Shown here piece by piece: positions 25,499 to 33,425 of a DNA stretch of 45,930 nt. The translations under genes and the position numbers were made by a program. Position 1 is the stretch's first letter; the number at the start of each line of letters is the position of its first letter. Origin of the DNA: Candidatus Doudnabacteria bacterium RIFCSPHIGHO2_02_FULL_43_13b (GTDB lineage Bacteria; Patescibacteriota; Doudnabacteria; UBA920; O2-02-FULL-48-8); assembly GCA_001777655.1 (NCBI GenBank), contig MFER01000016.1:1-45930 (forward strand), read 5' to 3'. Under the pieces are notes generated by a model. That model made no database searches and was not told the origin of the DNA. It saw nothing but the letters and a program-made list of their open reading frames with translations.

Positions 25499-26416
25499 AT
25501 GGATTCTATTATTGAAGTCAGGAATTTAACCAAGCAATATAAAACCGTCACCGCGGTTGACGGGATTAGTTTTATCGTAAACCAAGGCGAGATTTTTGGA
25601 ATTTTGGGTCCTAATGGCGCTGGCAAAACTACGACCTTAGAAATGATTGAGGGCCTAAAACCCATAAGTTCAGGGCTTGCCTTACTGGATGGAAATGATG
25701 TAGCCAAACATACCCACAAGGTTAAATCTTTAATCGGAGTGCAACTGCAATCGTCTTCGTTTTTTGAAGGTCTAACTTTGCTGGAACTTTTGGATACTTT
25801 CGCCGCGCTTTATGGACGGCGAGTAGATGCGGTTGAATTGTTGGCTGAAGTCCAACTGCAAGAAAAAGCCAAGTCGCAAGTCAAAGAATTATCAGGCGGC
25901 CAAAAACAGCGTTTCTCCATCGCCGCCGCTTTGGTTAATGATCCGAAGGTTTTGTTTTTGGATGAGCCGACGACTGGCCTGGATCCTCAGGCCCGGCGCC
26001 ATCTGTGGGATTTGATCTCCAGTATCAACAAGAAAGGCAAAACCATCGTTCTAACCACCCACTACATGGACGAAGCGGAGATTTTATGCGATCGGATCGC
26101 AATTATGGATCATGCAAAAATTGTCGCCTTGGATAAAACCGAAAACTTGCTCAAACTGCCCAGCCTTTCATCCTCGATTCATTTTCGGGTTAATAAGCCT
26201 TGCAGTATCGAGCATCTGAAAAACTTGCCAGCAGTGATTGAAGTTGATGCCGAGGACCACAGTTATAAACTAAACACGAATAATGCTGAGGAAACTCTCC
26301 CAGCTTTGTTTAAACACGCGAAAGAATGCGGGTTTAATCTAGTTGATTTGCAACTTCATCAGCCAACATTGGAAGATGTTTTTTTGAAATTAACAGGTCA
26401 CGCCTTAAGAGAATAA
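25499..26416 (+). CDS. ABC transporter ATP-binding protein (DrrA/CcmA type)
   Basis: About 305 aa with Walker A GPNGAGKTTT, signature LSGGQKQR, Walker B VLFLDEPTTGLDP and the H-loop TTHYMDEAE. It powers export with the ABC-2 permease at 26512. I use ATG 25499 rather than the preceding TTG. The stop is followed by a palindromic insertion that separates it from the permease; the original junction seems to have been a TAG three bases before the permease ATG. Confidence 0.93.
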   Translation: MDSIIEVRNLTKQYKTVTAVDGISFIVNQGEIFGILGPNGAGKTTTLEMIEGLKPISSGLALLDGNDVAKHTHKVKSLIGVQLQSSSFFEGLTLLELLDTFAALYGRRVDAVELLAEVQLQEKAKSQVKELSGGQKQRFSIAAALVNDPKVLFLDEPTTGLDPQARRHLWDLISSINKKGKTIVLTTHYMDEAEILCDRIAIMDHAKIVALDKTENLLKLPSLSSSIHFRVNKPCSIEHLKNLPAVIEVDAEDHSYKLNTNNAEETLPALFKHAKECGFNLVDLQLHQPTLEDVFLKLTGHALRE

Positions 26417-26509
26417 TTATTCCGTGACCTGTTATCCCGGACCCCGATCCGGGATCTAGTAATTAGATTCCCGCTTTCGCGGGAATGGAAAAATCGCCTT
26501 AAGAGAATA
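26391..26509. repeat. Palindromic insertion with a 15-bp duplication in the ABC operon
   Basis: CGCCTTAAGAGAATA occurs at 26401-26415 and again at 26495-26509. Between them lie the hairpins CCCGGACC..GATCCGGG and ATTCCCGCTTTCGCGGGAAT. In addition TAACAGGTCACG (26391-26402) has a perfect inverted copy at 26423-26434. The pattern fits an insertion with flank duplication and local inversion. Confidence 0.8.
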
Positions 26510-26511
26510 GA

Positions 26512-27612
26512 ATGAGAACTCTGTTAATTCTAACCTTATCAACTTTCAAAATGTTCGCACGGAACCGTCAAGCGGTTTTTTTTACGTTTTTTGCCCCCTT
26601 GATGATCATGACGATTTTTGGGCTTATCGGGTTTGACAACGTGGCCAAAATTGAAATTGGGACTGTGTTAAATGCTCCTCCGACATCGGGCACGAAAATG
26701 TTTTTAGAGCAACTAAAACAAATCCCGGCTTTTAACATTCATGAAGGAACGGTAGAAGATGAACGCGCAGCAATTATTGACGGTGATCGGTCAGTGGTTT
26801 TGATTATCCCTTTTGATTTAATCCCGCAAGTGCCCCAGATTAATTCGCCCAAGACCGTTATTGCGTTAACCAATGAAGGCCAGGCCCAACAGGCCAACAC
26901 CGCCATCAGTATCGTCAATCAAATTTTGGACAAAACCACCATCGCCCTGGCTCGTACCCCCACGATGTTTAATTTGGTTTCGGAAACTATCAATGCCAGA
27001 AATTTAAAATATATTGATTTTTTGATTCCGGGCGTGGTGGCTTTGGCCGTCATGCAGATGTCGGTGTTTTCCGTCGGCTTTGTCTTTACCAGTTATAAAG
27101 AAAAGGGGATTTTGAAAAGATTAATCGCGACCCCGATGCGACCCTATCAATTCGTGACGGCAAACGTCATTACGAGATTACTTGTCACGGTTGTTCAAAC
27201 TCTCGTTTTGATAGCGATCGGAGTTTTTCTATTTAAAGCCCACATGTTAGGTTCGTATTGGCTTGTATTGTTAATCTCCAGTCTTGGCGCCATTATGTTT
27301 TTGGGGTTAGGGTTTACGATTTCTGGGATCGCTTCAACCGTGGAAGCGGTGCCTGCGATTGCCAATTTAGTGGTTTTTCCCATGCTGTTTTTGGGGAATA
27401 CTTTCTTTCCGATTTCTACCATGCCGGATTGGTTGCAGAAAGTGGCCAATGTTTTACCCCTAACTTATTTTTCTTCTTCTTTGCGGGAAGTCATGATTAA
27501 GGATGCTTCGATCAGCGCGATTGCTCCGGATTTACTTTGGATGTTGTTATGGTCCGTAGTTTTGGTCATTACCGCGATCATCACTTTTGGGTTTGAGGAA
27601 AAACGACAATAA
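26512..27612 (+). CDS. ABC-2 type permease
   Basis: The 366-aa protein has an N-terminal membrane segment, a large extracytoplasmic loop (about 45-165) and five further hydrophobic segments, with the ABC-2 hallmark FLGNTFFPISTMPDWLQKV and LPLTYFSSSLREV. It pairs with the ATPase at 25499 in a DrrAB-like exporter of lipids, glycolipids or drugs; the substrate is not readable from sequence. The ATG follows the second copy of the duplicated 15-mer. Confidence 0.9.
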   Translation: MRTLLILTLSTFKMFARNRQAVFFTFFAPLMIMTIFGLIGFDNVAKIEIGTVLNAPPTSGTKMFLEQLKQIPAFNIHEGTVEDERAAIIDGDRSVVLIIPFDLIPQVPQINSPKTVIALTNEGQAQQANTAISIVNQILDKTTIALARTPTMFNLVSETINARNLKYIDFLIPGVVALAVMQMSVFSVGFVFTSYKEKGILKRLIATPMRPYQFVTANVITRLLVTVVQTLVLIAIGVFLFKAHMLGSYWLVLLISSLGAIMFLGLGFTISGIASTVEAVPAIANLVVFPMLFLGNTFFPISTMPDWLQKVANVLPLTYFSSSLREVMIKDASISAIAPDLLWMLLWSVVLVITAIITFGFEEKRQ

Positions 27613-27675
27613 AATCGCTCGGCACAGATTGAAATCCACCGCAAAAAGAAATTGGAATATTAGAGGAAATATTTT

Positions 27676-27713
27676 TGTACTCACAATTGATCGATCGGTC
27701 AAATGAGAGTACA
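27676..27713. repeat. 38-bp symmetric dyad beside GC-rich insert
   Basis: Outer 7-bp arms TGTACTC/GAGTACA and the inner near-palindrome TTGATCGATCGGTCAA share one centre. The 38-bp length and the TGT/ACA ends match the dyads near the PaaX/Cas2-like gene at 45034 and 45135. Confidence 0.75.
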
Positions 27714-27720
27714 TTTTCCC

Positions 27721-27758
27721 AAAAAGAAAAGTCCTGAACCCTATCTCGGCCAGGACTT
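27721..27758 (-). terminator. Terminator of the small GC-rich gene
   Basis: On the - strand AAGTCCTG/CAGGACTT encloses a 14-nt loop and is followed by TTCTTTTT. The gene's stop codon falls in the loop. Confidence 0.85.
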
Positions 27759-27962
27759 GAGCACTTTGATGGTTGCACAGATTTCCTCGCGGAGCTCACC
27801 CGGCTCCAGGTCTGGCAGCAGAGCCTCGTAAAACGCAAGACGCATTTGGATGTAGTCCGAGAGAAGATTCTGCGGGACGAGCCGTAATTCCTCTCTCGTT
27901 GTTTGTGCACAACGGCCCGGCTGTTGGTTCCGATCATTTGTTGCATTTTGCTTCGTGCACAA
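27741..27962 (-). CDS. Small GC-rich orphan gene, product unknown
   Basis: The ORF gives 73 aa from a TTG, ending in an acidic helical stretch (YEALLPDLEPGELREEICATIKVLKS). The only in-frame ATG leaves about 34 aa (MRLAFYEA...). A GAGAGAGG lies in the coding region but precedes no good start, so the real N-terminus is uncertain. Its support comes from the terminator placed exactly at its end, GC-rich coding composition and its match in layout to the inserts at 14037 and 33426. I do not recognise the protein. Confidence 0.45.
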   Translation of the reverse strand: MCTKQNATNDRNQQPGRCAQTTREELRLVPQNLLSDYIQMRLAFYEALLPDLEPGELREEICATIKVLKSWPR

Positions 27963-27977
27963 AGCGACTTTTTTGGG

Positions 27978-27983
27978 TATAAT
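27978..27983 (+). promoter_or_regulatory. -10 box for the flippase gene
   Basis: TATAAT lies 10 nt before ATG 27994, inside the longer ORF-track version, supporting the shorter start. No clear -35 is visible. Confidence 0.5.
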
Positions 27984-27993
27984 ATTGGAGAAT

Positions 27994-29451
27994 ATGCTTC
28001 ACATTGGACGCAATATTATAAGTCTGGTGATTTCGAGGGTGCTGGCCGCAGTCATCCTGTTTTTAATTTACACCAGACTGGCTCAATATTTGGGGCCAGA
28101 GGCCGCCGGCCAATACGGACTGCTGGCCAGCTACATCACGATTTTTAGCATTTTTGTTGATTTGGGCATGTCACAGTTGGTGATTAAGAAGGTCAGCGAA
28201 GACCAAACCCACGCGTCGAAATATTTAAGTAATTATTTTTTTATCCAAACTAGTTTGGCTGCCCTGTTCATGTTGATTATGGCCGCCATAGTTTATTTTG
28301 CCGATTATCCAGTAATTGTAAAAAATTCTCTTTATGTCACGTCTTTGGTACTATTTCTTTCTTCATTGAGTTTACCTTTTCGTTCGGTCATCAACGCTTT
28401 TCAAAAATTAACAGTTATCGCCAAAGTTAATTTTTTTAATTCCATGATTAATGCCCTCTTCATGGTTTTGGCGATTGTGCTGCGAAAGAATATATTCTTT
28501 TTGGCGTTTATCGGAGTGACCGTCAGCCTGTTCGATTTGATTGTCTATAGTTACATCACTCACAAAAAATTTGCCCGATTTAAATGGGAAATCGACTGGA
28601 CCTTTGTCAAGCAACTGTTTATCTGGACCTGGCCGTTTACCTTGGTGACTTTTTTTAGCGTTTACAACCGAATTGACACTGTGTTGCTCGCGCATTTTCG
28701 GGATTTTCACGAAGTTGGCTACTATGCGGTCGCGTATAAATTTTGGGACGTACTGGCTTTTTTACCCACGGTGATCGGAATATCTCTCTATCCGTTTTAT
28801 GCCCAGCGCCTGAGTGTCGGAGCGAAAGAAGACGTCCGCAGGGGAGTGGAAACCTATACTCGGTATATGATCGCGCTGGCATTGCCGCTTTCGGTAGGCG
28901 CTTTTTTGACCTCGACCAATTTGATCTCGGTGTTTTATGGTCAAGAATTTCTACCGGCAGCGCCCGCACTTTGGTTGCTCGTATTGTCGGTGTCAATTTT
29001 GTTAGTTTATTCGCCGGTGAACAGTTTGATTCTTTCGCAGAAAACCAAGACAGCTACAATTATTACTGGCGGGACCCTGTTTTTCAATGTCGCGACCAAT
29101 ATTATTTTCATTCCCAAATACGGTTTTGTTGCGGCAGCGGTGATTACCGCCATCAGTGAATTGATCCAGGCGGTTTGTTATTCTTACGTTATCAAACATC
29201 GGGTGATTGATTATCGAATTTTTCGAAATTTCGCCAAGCCGCTGGTTGCGGTTGCCGTCATGGCAGCATTTATAGTCCTGACACAGTCTTACTTGACTGT
29301 TTGGTTGGTAATAATTTTGGCCGGTTGTGTTTATGGTCTGATGCTGTTGCTCTCAAAATTTTTCCACAAAGAAGATTGGGAATTATTCAAAGCGGCAATT
29401 GATATACGAAAAAAAGTTGTAACCGAGATTAAACCAGACATAACCCTATGA
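27994..29451 (+). CDS. Polysaccharide flippase (Wzx/MATE-like, MOP superfamily)
   Basis: The 485-aa membrane protein has about 12-14 hydrophobic segments and MOP-type features: NIISLVISRVLAAVILFLIY at the start and TWPFTLVTFFSVYNRIDTVL in the second half. It would flip lipid-linked glycan units across the membrane for the Wzy-like polymerase at 31008. GGAG lies 3 nt before AATATG. The stop TGA overlaps the left edge of the GIY-YIG unit. Confidence 0.85.
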   Translation: MLHIGRNIISLVISRVLAAVILFLIYTRLAQYLGPEAAGQYGLLASYITIFSIFVDLGMSQLVIKKVSEDQTHASKYLSNYFFIQTSLAALFMLIMAAIVYFADYPVIVKNSLYVTSLVLFLSSLSLPFRSVINAFQKLTVIAKVNFFNSMINALFMVLAIVLRKNIFFLAFIGVTVSLFDLIVYSYITHKKFARFKWEIDWTFVKQLFIWTWPFTLVTFFSVYNRIDTVLLAHFRDFHEVGYYAVAYKFWDVLAFLPTVIGISLYPFYAQRLSVGAKEDVRRGVETYTRYMIALALPLSVGAFLTSTNLISVFYGQEFLPAAPALWLLVLSVSILLVYSPVNSLILSQKTKTATIITGGTLFFNVATNIIFIPKYGFVAAAVITAISELIQAVCYSYVIKHRVIDYRIFRNFAKPLVAVAVMAAFIVLTQSYLTVWLVIILAGCVYGLMLLLSKFFHKEDWELFKAAIDIRKKVVTEIKPDITL

Positions 29452-29730
29452 ATCCCGTTAGAGACAACTATATGCACTATGTATATATAATTCAAAGTCA
29501 ACGAGATAAACATTTATATACCGGATCAACGAATGATTTACGGAAACGCTTCAGTGAGCATAATAATCGAAGAGTTTTTTCTACCAAAGGTCGGGGTCCT
29601 TTTACTTTGATCTATTACGAAGCTAGTTTAAATAAACAAGATGCTCGTGCTAGGGAAAAGTATTTGAAAACAGGAATGGGCAAGCGTTATATTAAAAACA
29701 GACTGAAGCGTTTCCTGTCTCTAACGGGAT
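29452..29730 (+). mobile_element. Inverted-repeat-bounded GIY-YIG unit
   Basis: A perfect 15-bp inverted repeat, ATCCCGTTAGAGACA, lies at 29452-29466 and 29716-29730, at both ends of the nuclease gene. The left arm directly follows the flippase stop and the right arm runs into the ATGA shared by the nuclease stop and the GT4 start. It has the same plan as the GxxExxY units. Confidence 0.65.
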
Positions 29731-29732
29731 GA
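29472..29732 (+). CDS. GIY-YIG endonuclease domain protein (UPF0213-like)
   Basis: The single-domain protein (about 86 aa from ATG 29472) has the GIY-YIG elements: YVYIIQ, LYTGSTNDLRKRFSEHN with the catalytic Arg, and a C-terminal Glu in ARAREKYLKTG. I prefer the start MHYVYII over ATG 29448, because it leaves the left repeat outside the coding region. Its C-terminal codons lie in the right repeat. A role in moving or maintaining its own unit is possible; DNA repair is an alternative. Confidence 0.85.
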   Translation: MHYVYIIQSQRDKHLYTGSTNDLRKRFSEHNNRRVFSTKGRGPFTLIYYEASLNKQDARAREKYLKTGMGKRYIKNRLKRFLSLTG

Positions 29733-30841
29733 AAATAGGTTTGGAAGCAGAGCGAGCGAATTTACCCAACCCGACGGGGGTTGAGCGGTATGCGGCCGAA
29801 TTGATCAAGCACCTAGCGTTGATCGATCGACAGAATGGATATGTGTTATATTTCCGTACGAAACCGCAGCCTTGGTTTTATGATTTGCCGAAAAATTTTC
29901 GTTTGCGTGTGATCCCGTTTCCGAAATTTTGGACCCAAATTAGATTATCTTGGGAAATGATCACTCACCCGGTGGACGTTTTGGTTATTTTGGCTTCGGT
30001 GTTGCCTCTTTGGCATCCGAAAAATTCAATTTTTACCACTCACGACGTCGCTTATGAGATGTTCCCCCAAGCCTTTACGAGATTTATGAGAAATTACTTG
30101 GTTTGGTCCACTCGCTTTGCGGTTAAACACGCCAGAAAGATTTTTGCGGTTTCAGAATCAACCAAGCAAGATCTGATAAAAATTTATCAGACTAATCCAG
30201 ATAAAATTGTAGTTACTCATTTGGGTTTTGATAATAAGAAATTTCACCCCAGAAGCTATCAAGAGGTTCAAGCCGTTTTGGACAAGTATAATTTAGTTTA
30301 CCAAAAATACGTGTTGTTTGTGGGCACTATTCAGCCACGAAAAAATATCATTCGTCTAGTGGAAGCGTTCCAGAAATTAAAACGGCAAAACCACATTGAA
30401 GAAAAATTAGCAATTGTAGGTGGTCGAGGGTGGTTGTGGGAGCCTATCGTCAAAAAAATTAAAATGGCCGGGTTAGATGGGTCCATAAAATATTACGATT
30501 ATATTCCGGAAGAAGATATATCCTTCATCTATGCCGGGGCTAAACTTTTGACGTTGCCTGCGTTATATGAAGGTTTCGGTCTGCCGCCGCTCGAGGCCAT
30601 GGCTTCCGGCGTGCCAGTAGTGGTGTCGAATGTCTCTTCCATGCCTGAAGCGGTGGGGGAGGCAGGGGTTTTGGTTGATCCCAACTCGACCGACTCCATC
30701 GCCGAAGGATTACTAAAAGTTTTGACTAATCAAAATGTCAGAAACCAGATGATCCAGCAGGGGTTAGAGCAGGCCAGAAAGTTTACTTGGGAGAATACGG
30801 CGAGAAAGACTTTGGAGGTAGTAGAAAGTTTGAAAGAATAA
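29729..30841 (+). CDS. Family 4 glycosyltransferase
   Basis: The 370-aa GT-B protein has the C-terminal donor domain with VGTIQPRKNIIRLVEAF and the E-x7-E signature ALYEGFGLPPLEAMASGVPVV. GT4 enzymes are retaining transferases using NDP-sugars such as mannose or rhamnose donors. It starts within the stop of the GIY-YIG gene (ATGA). It is part of the surface glycan cluster with the flippase and polymerase. Confidence 0.92.
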   Translation: MKIGLEAERANLPNPTGVERYAAELIKHLALIDRQNGYVLYFRTKPQPWFYDLPKNFRLRVIPFPKFWTQIRLSWEMITHPVDVLVILASVLPLWHPKNSIFTTHDVAYEMFPQAFTRFMRNYLVWSTRFAVKHARKIFAVSESTKQDLIKIYQTNPDKIVVTHLGFDNKKFHPRSYQEVQAVLDKYNLVYQKYVLFVGTIQPRKNIIRLVEAFQKLKRQNHIEEKLAIVGGRGWLWEPIVKKIKMAGLDGSIKYYDYIPEEDISFIYAGAKLLTLPALYEGFGLPPLEAMASGVPVVVSNVSSMPEAVGEAGVLVDPNSTDSIAEGLLKVLTNQNVRNQMIQQGLEQARKFTWENTARKTLEVVESLKE

Positions 30842-30850
30842 ATTAAGTCT

Positions 30851-30992
30851 GTCTTTGCGAGGAGTCCCGTCATGGCGGGACGACCCGCCCGACTGATCGT
30901 CGGATCGGGCGGGCGAAGCAATCTTAGCTAAGAGATTGCTTCGCGACTACCAAGACTAATTCTAAGTAAATAAAGCAGTCGCTCGCAATGAC
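30851..30992. repeat. Composite interspersed palindromic repeat
   Basis: It begins GTCTTTGCGAGGAG, includes a CCCGCCCGAC..TCGGGCGGG hairpin and AGATTGCTTCGCGAC, and ends GCTCGCAATGAC. It fills the gap between the GT4 and polymerase genes. Related pieces occur at 32875, 36135, 36501 and 37948. Confidence 0.8.
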
Positions 30993-31007
30993 AAGAAGAG
31001 ATAGTCT

Positions 31008-32327
31008 ATGCAAACATTCTTAATTACAATTTTCACTTTTTTGTCTATTGCCAGTTTTTGGTTTTTTTTGCGAGGCAAATTAAAATTTTCGCCACTTTGG
31101 ATTATGTTATCGGCGTGGTTTTTGGCGATTGCAATTTCACAGCTGTATTTATCGCGTCTGGAAGTAGTCTGGCCCACCAAATACTGGGTTTTGGTTTTTA
31201 TATCATTAGCTAGTTTTGCGCTCGGGGTTTGGGCATTCAGTCACCCCAGACTTGATCTGTGGTCCAAGAAATGGATCCCCGCTTTCGCGGGGATGGGAGT
31301 AAAGGCGGGGATGGGAGTAAAGGCGGGGATGGGAGAAGAAAAGGGAAGCATGATTAAAAAACTTCGTCTAGTTATTTACTTCCTGTTTCTAGCCTCATTG
31401 GTTGGGCTTTACATGTTTTACACCCGCGCCGGGAATTTTCCGCTACTGACCCAAAACCCTGATGAATTTCGGTTTATCGCCGACGAACAAGTGCCCGGGC
31501 TAATTAACTATGCGGCTCAACTGGCCAGGATTTTTATCCCACTTTCTTTTTTCTTGATTTTTTTTCAGGGATTTTCCTGGCGCAAACATTGGGACATCAG
31601 TCTCATCGGTCTGGTCGGTCTTACAGGTTTGATTTTATTTGCATCCCGCACGCAGATTTTTTTAATTGATTTGTGGGTCATGGCCTTGTATCTGTTCATC
31701 CGAAAACCAAGTTTTCGACAGGCAGTTAAATTTTATCCTATATTTCTTTTAGTTTCGATTTTGGTTTTGGCGATCGTTCCCTTATTCCGGCAATATAAAA
31801 GTTATGGCGCGGATTATCTCGGCGTCATCACAGGTATCGATACCAGCCACTATAACGCAGTCCAAAAAGCTCTGGTCCCGATCTATGTTGGGGTTTCCTT
31901 CAACCAGCAAGCCTTGCTCCATTCTTGGCAGTATTATCAAACCCACCCCTTGCAATATGGCAAAGTTACTCTGGATCCCTTCACGAATATTTTAGGACTT
32001 GATCAGTTTAAATCCCAATATGATTTGGGTGCGATATTTTATCCGTGGTGGAATACCGGAACCTATCTATTTCCATTCGTTCAGGATTTTGGGGAGTCGG
32101 CCTTTTATTTCACGCCTTTTGTTATTGCGGGAATTTTGACACTCGCCTGGAAATACTCGCAAGCCAACCCAAACTTTCTCTCGATTAACCTTTATGCTTA
32201 TGCTATGTTTTTTATAGTCATGACCGTGTATTTATCATTCACGGTCCGCGCCGAGATGTATATTGATTTGTTTTTATTGGGATTAAGTTATGTTTATATT
32301 TCTAAAATCAATTATGCCCAAAGTTAG
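31008..32327 (+). CDS. O-antigen polymerase-like (Wzy) membrane protein
   Basis: The 439-aa polytopic protein has about 10-12 hydrophobic segments and the oligosaccharide-polymerase style of an outer loop near GNFPLLTQNPDEFRF and a later large loop. It probably joins glycan repeat units delivered by the flippase. Around residues 79-110 a palindromic repeat has been translated in frame (WIPAFAGM, then GMGVKA repeated). The next gene overlaps its 3' end. Confidence 0.75.
   Translation: MQTFLITIFTFLSIASFWFFLRGKLKFSPLWIMLSAWFLAIAISQLYLSRLEVVWPTKYWVLVFISLASFALGVWAFSHPRLDLWSKKWIPAFAGMGVKAGMGVKAGMGEEKGSMIKKLRLVIYFLFLASLVGLYMFYTRAGNFPLLTQNPDEFRFIADEQVPGLINYAAQLARIFIPLSFFLIFFQGFSWRKHWDISLIGLVGLTGLILFASRTQIFLIDLWVMALYLFIRKPSFRQAVKFYPIFLLVSILVLAIVPLFRQYKSYGADYLGVITGIDTSHYNAVQKALVPIYVGVSFNQQALLHSWQYYQTHPLQYGKVTLDPFTNILGLDQFKSQYDLGAIFYPWWNTGTYLFPFVQDFGESAFYFTPFVIAGILTLAWKYSQANPNFLSINLYAYAMFFIVMTVYLSFTVRAEMYIDLFLLGLSYVYISKINYAQS
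31241..31336. repeat. Palindromic repeat with 18-bp tandem copies inside the polymerase gene
   Basis: CCCCAGACTTGATCTGTGG and ATCCCCGCTTTCGCGGGGAT are the two hairpins also seen in degenerate form at 26434-26487. They are followed by tandem 18-mers GCGGGGATGGGAGTAAAG. The whole stretch stays in frame. Confidence 0.85.
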
Positions 32328-33357
32328 CGTCATAGTTTTAATTTACGAAGGCAAAAAGTTTATCAAACCAGTGTTTGATGCGATTTTCGCGCAGACACAT
32401 AAAGATCTGGAAGTGATTGCGGTGATTAACAAATCGACAGATGGTGCTAAGGAAGCAATCCAAGCCAATTATTCAAGCGTCAAAATTATTGATCCCGGTC
32501 GAAATACAGGTTTCGCTGAGGGCAATAATATTGGTATCAAAGCTTCAACTGGTGAATTCATTCAGCTAGTCAATCAAGACTTGATTTTAGAGCCAAATTA
32601 TATTGAAGAAATTCTGAAAGATTTTGCGGATCTGAAAGTGGCCGCGGCTACTGGCAAGATTTTGCGTTATAATTTCGATAAAAATCAGAAGACCAAAATT
32701 ATTGATACGACCGGAATTATCATGCAAAAATCAGGGAGGGCGAGGGACAGGGGGCAGAACCAAGTGGACGCGGGACAATTTGACAATAATGATAGCCGAA
32801 TTGTTTTTGGCGTTTCTGGAGCCGGCCCGATGTATCGCCGAAGCGCCTTGGAGCAGGTTAAGTATTGTAATCCTGTCTTTGCGAGCGAAGCGAAGCAATC
32901 TCCGCCAAATGAAGGGATTGCTTCGTCGCCTGCGGCTCCTCGCAAAGACGAAAATTGCGAATACTTTGACGAGAACTTCTTTATGTATTGGGAAGATGTG
33001 GATTTGAGCTGGCGGCTCGATAACGCGGCGTATATATGTGCGTATATACGTGAGGCTGTTGCGTATCATGGCCGCACCGCTGGCCAGGCGGCGGGTGGAT
33101 ATTTGCACTTATTCAAATTTATCCAACATCACAAAAAGTTATCACCGCAGGTTTTGCGCTTAAATTACAAAAATCATATTTTGATGTATCTAAAAAATGC
33201 CCGGCACATTTGGCACCCGGCGTTTATCTTCCGCGAGTTAGCGATGCTGATTTATGTTATAATCTTTGAGACTAGGACTTTAAAAGTAGTGCCGGAATTG
33301 TGGCGGCAAATTCCTCAAACTTGGCGCAAACGTCATCTACAAAAGAAGAGGCCGTGA
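32314..33357 (+). CDS. Family 2 glycosyltransferase (rhamnosyltransferase-like)
   Basis: About 347 aa from ATG 32314. The GT-A fold shows VSVIVLIYEGKKFIKPV, NTGFAEGNNIGIKA, LVNQDLILEP and the acceptor-site segment FFMYWEDVDLSWRL. It probably adds rhamnose or a similar sugar, consistent with the rfb genes. The ORF track starts 24 bp earlier at an ATG deeper inside the polymerase gene. A 25-codon palindromic insertion (ASEAKQSPPNEG...) sits just before the conserved FDENFFMYWED, apparently tolerated. Confidence 0.85.
   Translation: MPKVSVIVLIYEGKKFIKPVFDAIFAQTHKDLEVIAVINKSTDGAKEAIQANYSSVKIIDPGRNTGFAEGNNIGIKASTGEFIQLVNQDLILEPNYIEEILKDFADLKVAAATGKILRYNFDKNQKTKIIDTTGIIMQKSGRARDRGQNQVDAGQFDNNDSRIVFGVSGAGPMYRRSALEQVKYCNPVFASEAKQSPPNEGIASSPAAPRKDENCEYFDENFFMYWEDVDLSWRLDNAAYICAYIREAVAYHGRTAGQAAGGYLHLFKFIQHHKKLSPQVLRLNYKNHILMYLKNARHIWHPAFIFRELAMLIYVIIFETRTLKVVPELWRQIPQTWRKRHLQKKRP
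32875..32949. repeat. 75-bp palindromic repeat inserted in frame in a glycosyltransferase
   Basis: It starts GTCTTTGCGAG and ends CTCGCAAAGAC, with GAAGCAATCT and GGATTGCTTCG pairing inside. It is exactly 25 codons and belongs to the TTGCGAG/GAAGCAATCT family at 30851, 36135 and 37948. Confidence 0.88.
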
Positions 33358-33386
33358 CCTAGAGCGGGAAGCTCCAAGGTCACGGC
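33341..33386 (-). terminator. Terminator of the GC-rich gene at 33426
   Basis: GCCGTGACCT/AGGTCACGGC encloses a 16-nt loop and is followed on the - strand by CTCTTCTTTTG. It overlaps the last codons of the converging glycosyltransferase gene. Confidence 0.8.
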
Positions 33387-33425
33387 GGGGGCGAGTTCGT
33401 CGACCGCCGTCAGTACAGCCACGGG

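Noticed and set aside
27581-27946. 121-aa ORF on the - strand
   Set aside because: It runs through the terminator hairpin and into the permease gene and has an Arg/Ser/Cys-rich composition typical of a shadow frame.
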